NCBI GenBank assembly: GCA_019240015.1
Contig: JAFAZB010000080.1
Location: 1-5,194 of the forward strand
Direction: 5' to 3'
DNA length: 5,194 bases
From: Solirubrobacterales bacterium
GTDB taxonomy: Bacteria > Actinomycetota > Thermoleophilia > Solirubrobacterales > Solirubrobacteraceae
Below, piece by piece: positions 1 through 3,879 of the stretch. A program made the position numbers and the translations under genes. The notes beneath the pieces were generated by a model. That model ran no database searches. It had not been told where the DNA came from and worked only from the letters and a program-made list of their open reading frames with translations. Every line of letters starts with the position of its first letter. Position 1 is the stretch's first letter.

Positions 1-7
1 GACCGCC

Positions 8-1825
8 ATGGCACACACCGCACCGGAGCAGGCCAGGACCAACCACGCACGGCTACAAGCGTGGGTGGAGGAGGTAGCGGCGCTCACCCAACCGGACGAG
101 GTCCACTGGTGTGACGGATCGGCCGAGGAGTACGACCAGCTCGCCCAGACGATGGTCGAGGCGGGGACATTCGAGCGTCTCTCTCAGGCCAAGCGGCCGA
201 ACTCCTACCTGGCGCTGTCCGATCCCGCCGACGTCGCCCGGGTCGAGGACCGGACGTTCATCTGCTGCCAGCGCGAGTCGGACGCCGGCCCGACCAACAA
301 CTGGCGCGACCCCAAGGAGATGCGGGTCGTGCTCAAGGAGCTGTTCGAGGGCTCGATGCGCGGTCGCACGATGTACGTGGTGCCGTTCTGCATGGGGCCG
401 CTCGGCTCGCCGATCTCCTACATCGGTGTGCAGCTGACCGACTCGCCGTACGTCGCCACCTCGATGCGGATCATGACCAGGATGGGCCAGGCGGCGCTCG
501 ACCAACTCGGAGAGGACGGCGACTACGTGCCGTGCCTGCACTCCGTCGGGATGCCGCTGACGGCCGGGACCCAGGACGTCCCGTGGCCCTGCAACGCCGA
601 GAACAAGTACATCGTGCACTTCCCCGAGACGCGCGAGATCTGGTCGTTCGGCTCGGGCTACGGCGGCAACGCGCTGCTCGGCAAGAAGTGCTTCGCGCTG
701 CGGATCGCCTCGGTGATGGCGCGCGACGAGGGCTGGCTGGCCGAGCACATGCTGATCCTGAAGCTGACCTCGCCCGAGGGGGAGGTGAAGTACATCACCG
801 GCGCGTTCCCCAGCGCCTGCGGCAAGACCAACCTGGCGATGATGATCCCCACGCTGGGCGATTGGAAGGTCGAGACGATCGGCGACGACATCGCCTGGAT
901 GAAGTTCGGCTCCGACGGCCGGCTCTACTCGGTCAACCCCGAGGCCGGCTTTTTCGGCGTGGCGCCGGGGACCGGAGCCCGCACCAACCCGAACGCGATC
1001 GACACCGCCAGCTCCAACACGATCTTCACCAACTGCGCGAAGATGGACGACGGCGACGTGTGGTGGGAGGGGCTCACCGGCGAGCCGCCGGAGCACGCGA
1101 TCGACTGGCGCGGCAACGACTGGACGCCCGGCTCCGACGCCCCGGCGGCGCACCCCAACGCGCGCTTCACCTCGCCCGCCGCCCAGTGTCCCTCGATCGC
1201 GCAGGAGTGGGAGGACCCACGCGGGGTGCCGATCTCGGCGATGCTGTTCGGCGGCCGCCGCTCCACCGTGATCCCGCTCGTGCAGGAGGCGCGCGACTGG
1301 GAGCACGGGGTGTTCATGGGGGCGATCATGTCCTCGGAGACGACCGCCGCGGCCGCCGGCGAGGTCGGCAAGCTGCGCTTCGACCCGATGGCGATGCTGC
1401 CGTTCTGCGGCTATCACATGGCCGACTACTTCGCCCACTGGCTCAAGATCGGCCGCCGGGAGGGCGCCGAGCTGCCGCGGATCTTCTACGTGAACTGGTT
1501 TCGCAAGGGCGAGGACGGCAAGTTCCTGTGGCCCGGATACGGCGAGAACTCGCGCGTGCTGGCGTGGATCTTCCGCCGCTGCGAGGGCAGGGCGCAAGCG
1601 CTCGAGACGCCGATCGGGCTGGTGCCGCCGGTCGGCGAGGGCGGGATCGACACCCACGGCCTCGAGGTCTCCGAAGCGGCGATGCACAGGCTGCTCGACG
1701 TCGATCTGGAGTGCTTCAAGGAGCAGCTGCCCCAGATGCAGGAGCACTTCGCCCGCTTCGGTGACCGGTTGCCGGCGGAGCTTCGCAGCCAGCTCGAAGC
1801 GTTCGAGCGCCAGCTCGGGGCCTGA
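8..1825 (+). CDS. pckG: Phosphoenolpyruvate carboxykinase (GTP)
   Basis: Cytosolic enzyme interconverting oxaloacetate + GTP and phosphoenolpyruvate + CO2 + GDP, the entry step of gluconeogenesis. At 605 residues it has the usual full length of GTP-type enzymes. Visible motifs in order: R-loop region around residues 78-100 (candidate R82); metal-ligand candidates K226, H247 and D294 (in IGDDIAWM, 291-298); P-loop GAFPSACGKTN at 265-275 with the family's reactive cysteine C271; NPEAGFFGVAPGT at 310-322; FGGRRST at 414-420; mobile lid SSETTAAAAGEVGK at 442-455; GYHMADYFAHW at 468-478; guanine-pocket segment around FLWPGYGENSRV (506-517). ACGKTN and the lid mark the GTP family rather than the ATP family (PckA). 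The ATG at 8 gives a normal N-terminus. Only 7 bp lie upstream, with no Shine-Dalgarno sequence, so its promoter cannot be seen. The stop codon lies inside the proposed -35 of the next gene. Identification is secure; ligand numbering is by analogy to vertebrate PEPCK. Confidence 0.98.
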   Translation: MAHTAPEQARTNHARLQAWVEEVAALTQPDEVHWCDGSAEEYDQLAQTMVEAGTFERLSQAKRPNSYLALSDPADVARVEDRTFICCQRESDAGPTNNWRDPKEMRVVLKELFEGSMRGRTMYVVPFCMGPLGSPISYIGVQLTDSPYVATSMRIMTRMGQAALDQLGEDGDYVPCLHSVGMPLTAGTQDVPWPCNAENKYIVHFPETREIWSFGSGYGGNALLGKKCFALRIASVMARDEGWLAEHMLILKLTSPEGEVKYITGAFPSACGKTNLAMMIPTLGDWKVETIGDDIAWMKFGSDGRLYSVNPEAGFFGVAPGTGARTNPNAIDTASSNTIFTNCAKMDDGDVWWEGLTGEPPEHAIDWRGNDWTPGSDAPAAHPNARFTSPAAQCPSIAQEWEDPRGVPISAMLFGGRRSTVIPLVQEARDWEHGVFMGAIMSSETTAAAAGEVGKLRFDPMAMLPFCGYHMADYFAHWLKIGRREGAELPRIFYVNWFRKGEDGKFLWPGYGENSRVLAWIFRRCEGRAQALETPIGLVPPVGEGGIDTHGLEVSEAAMHRLLDVDLECFKEQLPQMQEHFARFGDRLPAELRSQLEAFERQLGA

Positions 1826-1856
1826 GCAGGCGCTCGCACCCCCCTAATCTGGGGGC
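1822..1856 (+). promoter_or_regulatory. Leaderless promoter of the membrane-protein gene
   Basis: A -10-like TAATCT (TANNNT) sits at 1845-1850, followed by six bases (GGGGGC) and then GTG at 1857. This places the expected transcription start on the first base of the start codon. A weak -35-like CTGAGC at 1822-1827 lies 17 bp upstream and overlaps the pckG stop codon. The five G before GTG are too close to act as a Shine-Dalgarno sequence. The hexamer is flanked by CCCCC (1840-1844) and GGGGG (1851-1855). The gene therefore probably has its own promoter despite being only 31 bp downstream of pckG. The match is visible; activity is inferred. Confidence 0.6.
1840..1855. repeat. C5/G5 inverted repeat around the -10 hexamer
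   Basis: CCCCC at 1840-1844 and GGGGG at 1851-1855 form a perfect 5-bp inverted repeat whose six-base centre is exactly the TAATCT -10 hexamer. In a transcript reading through from pckG this could fold into a short stable hairpin ending just before the GTG. There is no U-tract, so it is not a standard intrinsic terminator. A leaderless transcript starting at 1857 would not contain it. Function unknown. Confidence 0.5.
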
Positions 1857-2660
1857 GTGGCGCTCCCATTCGTCCCCTCTGACGCCGGGCTGCTCGCGCT
1901 CCAGGCGGGCGTCGTGGCGGCCCCGCGGATCGCCCCCGGGATCCCCCGCCTGGCGCGGCTCGCCGGGCGCGGCTGGGCGCTCGTGCCGATCGCCTCGATC
2001 GTGGTCGTGGTGTTCGCGATCCGGTACGTCTCGGACACCGCCACCGGGCTCACCTATCTGGCCCTGATCGCGGTGCCACCGCTGGCGGCGGGCGCGCTGG
2101 GTTGGGCCTGCCGGGGGGCGCGGCCGCTGCTGGCGATCCTGGTCGTGCCCGCGTTCGTGCTGGCCTGGGTCGCGGCGCGGACGCTGGCCGGCGAGGCGGC
2201 GGGGGCGGCGCTCTCGGCGCTCAGCTGCGTGACGCTGGGGGTCCTGCTGGCCGGCGTCACGCCCCCGAGCTGGCTCAAGCTGGGGATCGTGCTGATGGCC
2301 GGCGCCGACGCCTGGCTAGTCGTCTCAGACCTGCTCCAGGCGCCCAACGCGACCCTGATCGCCGCCCATCCGGCGGCCGGCCTGCCGCGACTGCAGTCGG
2401 AGATCTTCGGCTCGGTCTCGATGGGCTACGGCGACCTGTTCGTGGCCGCGCTGCTCGGCGCGGCGCTGGCGGCCGACCGCCGCCGGCAGCTGCGAGCCGC
2501 GCTGCTGACGCTCGTACTGGCGGCGGCCTTCGACCTGCTGTTCCTGGTGCTGAGCGAGCTCCCGGCGACGGTGCCGGTCGCGCTGGCGCTGATCGTCGAG
2601 GAGGCCTGGGCGCGCCGGCCGGTGCCGCTCCGCGCACCAGCGGTCAGCCCGGGCCGCTAG
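1857..2660 (+). CDS. Polytopic membrane protein, possible GxGD intramembrane aspartyl protease
   Basis: 267 residues, GTG start chosen because the -10 hexamer ends six bases upstream. Hydrophobic segments suggest about eight membrane helices: roughly 41-56, 64-83, 90-107, 115-133, 139-158, 185-205, 213-232 and 236-250, with a charged DRRRQLR loop at 207-213. The C-terminal four helices resemble the presenilin / signal peptide peptidase layout: an aspartate in one helix (D151 in GADAWLVV; alternative D158), then MGYGDLFVAALLGA at 189-202 giving a GxGD motif with D193, one more helix, then a proline-bearing last helix (VPVAL, 239-243) where the family has PAL. Spacing is similar to the family (42 residues Asp-Asp, 47 residues Asp-Pro). 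Against this, the first Asp lacks the preceding Tyr and PAL is not exact. Membrane protein is secure; the protease assignment is inference. No partner or substrate is evident from neighbours. The stop codon shares CTAG with the converging gene. Confidence 0.9.
   Translation: MALPFVPSDAGLLALQAGVVAAPRIAPGIPRLARLAGRGWALVPIASIVVVVFAIRYVSDTATGLTYLALIAVPPLAAGALGWACRGARPLLAILVVPAFVLAWVAARTLAGEAAGAALSALSCVTLGVLLAGVTPPSWLKLGIVLMAGADAWLVVSDLLQAPNATLIAAHPAAGLPRLQSEIFGSVSMGYGDLFVAALLGAALAADRRRQLRAALLTLVLAAAFDLLFLVLSELPATVPVALALIVEEAWARRPVPLRAPAVSPGR
2657..2660. other. Shared CTAG: interlocked stop codons of two convergent genes
   Basis: The palindrome CTAG provides TAG on the plus strand (2658-2660) for the membrane-protein gene and TAG on the minus strand (2659-2657) for the zinc-ribbon gene. 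The two reading frames overlap by 4 bp and leave no intergenic space for a terminator, so any 3' ends must lie inside the opposing gene. Confidence 0.9.
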
Positions 2661-3220
2661 TGCTGCCCGTCGTCGGTCGAGGCCGGCGGGCGTGACTCCT
2701 CGGCCAGCGAAGTGATCGCGAGCGTCCCCCGCGCCGCCTCCTCCAGCACGTCGGTGGCCTCCTCGGCCGAGCGCGCGTAGAGCTCAACCAGCAGGTGGAC
2801 GACGATCCGGTCCTCGTCGTGCTTGTGGAAGCGAACGTGGGTGAAGAACTCGCGCGTGCCGTGGTCGCCGAACGCGGCGTAGGAGAGCGCGTCGCCGGCC
2901 TCGGGTCCGGAGCAGGTCTCGACGTCGTCGGCGTCGACGGTGACGGTGCAAGAGGCCACCCACGGGGTGCCGGCGATCATCCGCTCCCAGCGGTCCTCGA
3001 TCGGCTCCACGCGCCCGTTGTGAAAGCCCAGATGGGGCTGGTCGTGCATGCACTCCAGGCACTGCACGACCGCCTCCTGCATCTCGTCGACGACCTCGCC
3101 GCGCTCGCCGCTCTCGGGGTCGATCCGGTGGATCCCCTCGTAGTGGACCTGGACTTCGAGGTTCTGCGACCAGCAGCGGTAGCAGCGCAGCCAGCTCCTG
3201 ACCTCGGTTGAGCCCTCCAT
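2657..3220 (-). CDS. Conserved-looking hypothetical protein with two CxxC knuckles (putative zinc ribbon)
   Basis: I do not recognise this protein. From the ATG at 3220 it has 187 residues, acidic and soluble, with no signal peptide or membrane segment. Near the N-terminus C13-Y-R-C16 and then C54-L-E-C57 make a plausible four-cysteine zinc site, with a 37-residue insert between knuckles containing a beta-like stretch (LEVQVHYEG) and a charged loop. C91 and C103 are further single cysteines. Residues 121-145 (FFTHVRFHKH, RIVVHLLVELY) look like beta strands, followed by an acidic helix around 150-163 (SAEEATDVLEEAA) and a polar tail. An in-frame ATG 60 bp upstream (3280) exists, but it would put the promoter inside the gene. 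The ATG at 3220 lies 7 nt after a TAGAAT hexamer with no Shine-Dalgarno sequence, so I prefer it. It is divergent from the mobA-like gene and could be a regulator or a nucleic-acid or metal-binding accessory, but nothing here proves a role. Confidence 0.8.
   Translation of the reverse strand: MEGSTEVRSWLRCYRCWSQNLEVQVHYEGIHRIDPESGERGEVVDEMQEAVVQCLECMHDQPHLGFHNGRVEPIEDRWERMIAGTPWVASCTVTVDADDVETCSGPEAGDALSYAAFGDHGTREFFTHVRFHKHDEDRIVVHLLVELYARSAEEATDVLEEAARGTLAITSLAEESRPPASTDDGQH
3040..3071. repeat. 9-bp inverted repeat inside the zinc-ribbon gene
   Basis: GGTCGTGCA at 3040-3048 is perfectly mirrored by TGCACGACC at 3063-3071 with a 14-bp spacer. The palindrome GTGCATGCAC occupies 3044-3053. 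It lies in the codons for the second CxxC knuckle (CLECMHDQ). It may be an incidental result of codon use, or a hairpin in the mRNA. No function is claimed. Confidence 0.4.
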
Positions 3221-3243
3221 GTGACTGATTCTACGATCCCCCT
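3208..3243 (+). promoter_or_regulatory. Leaderless promoter of the mobA-like gene
   Basis: TTGAGC at 3208-3213 (four of six matches to TTGACA) is followed after 18 bp by TACGAT at 3232-3237 (TANNNT), six bases CCCCCT, and GTG at 3244. The expected start of transcription is the first base of the GTG, so the mRNA should be leaderless; no Shine-Dalgarno sequence is present. The -35 lies inside the first codons of the divergent zinc-ribbon gene. The -10 shares T3232 and A3233 with the opposing -10. The discriminator is purely pyrimidine, C-rich. Confidence 0.6.
3221..3233 (-). promoter_or_regulatory. Leaderless promoter (-10) of the zinc-ribbon gene
   Basis: On the minus strand TAGAAT (3233 to 3228) is followed by seven bases (CAGTCAC) and then ATG at 3220. 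This is the geometry expected for a transcript beginning at the start codon. No purine-rich ribosome site precedes the ATG. I could not find a convincing -35 hexamer 16-18 bp upstream, which would lie inside the start of the mobA-like gene. Bases 3232-3233 are shared with the -10 of the divergent promoter. Confidence 0.55.
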
Positions 3244-3879
3244 GTGAGCTACTCGGGCGATCGCGCCCCGCCGGAGCCAATCGGGGTCGTCCTGGCCGGG
3301 GGAGTGGGCCGTCGGCTGGCAGGCCCGGGCGCCGGCGGCAAGGCCGTGGTGGAGCTGGGCGGGCGGCCGCTGATCAGCTATCCGCTGGCCGCGCTGGCGG
3401 CGGCGCTCGGCCAGGTGGCGGTGCTCGCCAAGCCGGATACCAGGCTGCCCGAGCTCCCGGGAGTGACCGTCTGGCGGGAGCCCGCCGAGCCCCGCCACCC
3501 CGCGCTCGGCATCTGGCACGCACTGCGGCTCGCGGCGGGGCGGCCGGTGCTCGTGTGCCCGCTCGACATGCCGCTGCTGAGCGCCGAGCTGATCGCCGAG
3601 CTCGCCGCCGCGCAGCCCGGCAGCGCGCCCGCGGTGATCGCCGCCCGCGGCGGAGAGATCCAGCCGCTGCTCGGCTGCTATCAGCCTCGCGCGCGCGAGC
3701 GCCTGGCGCTCGAGCGCGCCCGCGGGGGGGCGCCGCTGCGCGAGCTCGTGCACGCGCTCGGCCCGCGCCTGCTCGAGGTCGGTGACCCCGACCTGCTCCT
3801 GAATGTCAACCGCCCGGAGGACCTGCGCCGTGCGGAGTCGCTGCTGGCGCGGCGGGCGGGCCGCGCTAGCCGAACGTGA
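3244..3879 (+). CDS. mobA: MobA-like NTP transferase (molybdenum cofactor guanylyltransferase family)
   Basis: 211 residues, GTG start set by the -10 hexamer six bases upstream. MobA joins GMP from GTP to Mo-molybdopterin in the cytosol, giving the guanine dinucleotide cofactor. Visible: nucleotide-binding signature VVLAGGVGRR at 15-24 with the family lysine K33 in GGKAVVELGGRPLI; the metal-binding aspartate D108 in CPLDMPLL (105-112); a mid-protein GGEIQPLLGCY (136-146); and the C-terminal NVNRPEDL (187-194), close to NVNTPEEL of E. coli MobA. Two differences stand out: about four extra residues (GPGA region, 27-30) between the arginines and K33, and HPALGIWHAL (85-94) where MobA normally has GPLAG. 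Family membership is strong; the exact substrate (MGD versus another nucleotidyl product) is less sure. No other molybdopterin genes are in view. It ends 14 bp inside the convergent dipZ-like gene. A G7 run lies at 3724-3730. Confidence 0.85.
   Translation: MSYSGDRAPPEPIGVVLAGGVGRRLAGPGAGGKAVVELGGRPLISYPLAALAAALGQVAVLAKPDTRLPELPGVTVWREPAEPRHPALGIWHALRLAAGRPVLVCPLDMPLLSAELIAELAAAQPGSAPAVIAARGGEIQPLLGCYQPRARERLALERARGGAPLRELVHALGPRLLEVGDPDLLLNVNRPEDLRRAESLLARRAGRASRT
3866..3879. other. 14-bp tail-to-tail coding overlap
   Basis: The mobA-like frame ends with TGA at 3877-3879, while the dipZ-like frame on the minus strand ends with TAG at 3868-3866. The last codons of each gene therefore encode both proteins (Ala-Ser-Arg-Thr on plus, Phe-Thr-Phe-Gly on minus). 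The DipZ terminal FTFG is a conserved-looking ending, so the overlap is more likely due to extension of the mobA-like tail. Confidence 0.9.

Noticed and set aside
943..957. GCCGG-CTTTTT-CGGC terminator-like sequence
   Set aside because: The T-run is in the loop rather than after the stem, and it encodes the conserved GFFG of PEPCK.
53..1747. Long open frame of 564 codons antisense to pckG
   Set aside because: Its translation is rich in Arg, His, Gly and Ala with no recognisable domain. It mirrors the strongly conserved pckG frame, a known by-product of high third-position GC.
532..1764. 410-codon plus-strand frame inside pckG
   Set aside because: Off-frame reading of pckG, dominated by Arg/Ala/Asp/Gly repeats with no motif; the in-frame PEPCK motifs cover the same DNA.
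1851..1855. GGGGG as a ribosome binding site for the GTP-binding-independent membrane-protein gene start at 1857
   Set aside because: Only one base separates it from the GTG, far shorter than a workable Shine-Dalgarno spacing; it is better read as the promoter discriminator.
2102..2695. Frames on both strands within the membrane-protein gene (2102-2695 plus, 2275-2637 minus)
   Set aside because: Low-complexity Arg/Ala/Gly/Pro translations typical of GC shadow frames, with no start signals.
3221..3280. Upstream ATG (3280) for the zinc-ribbon gene, giving 207 residues
   Set aside because: It would overlap the mobA-like gene by 37 bp, include the TAGAAT promoter hexamer, and add a polar, unconserved-looking N-terminus. 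The ATG at 3220 fits the leaderless spacing.
3696..3712. CGAGCGC-CTG-GCGCTCG hairpin
   Set aside because: It sits within the mobA-like coding region in an Arg/Glu/Leu/Ala helix; such palindromes arise readily from GCG/GAG/CGC codons, and no T-tract follows.
2977..3753. 258-codon minus-strand frame across the zinc-ribbon and mobA-like genes
   Set aside because: It spans two real genes and the promoter gap, and its composition is that of a shadow frame.
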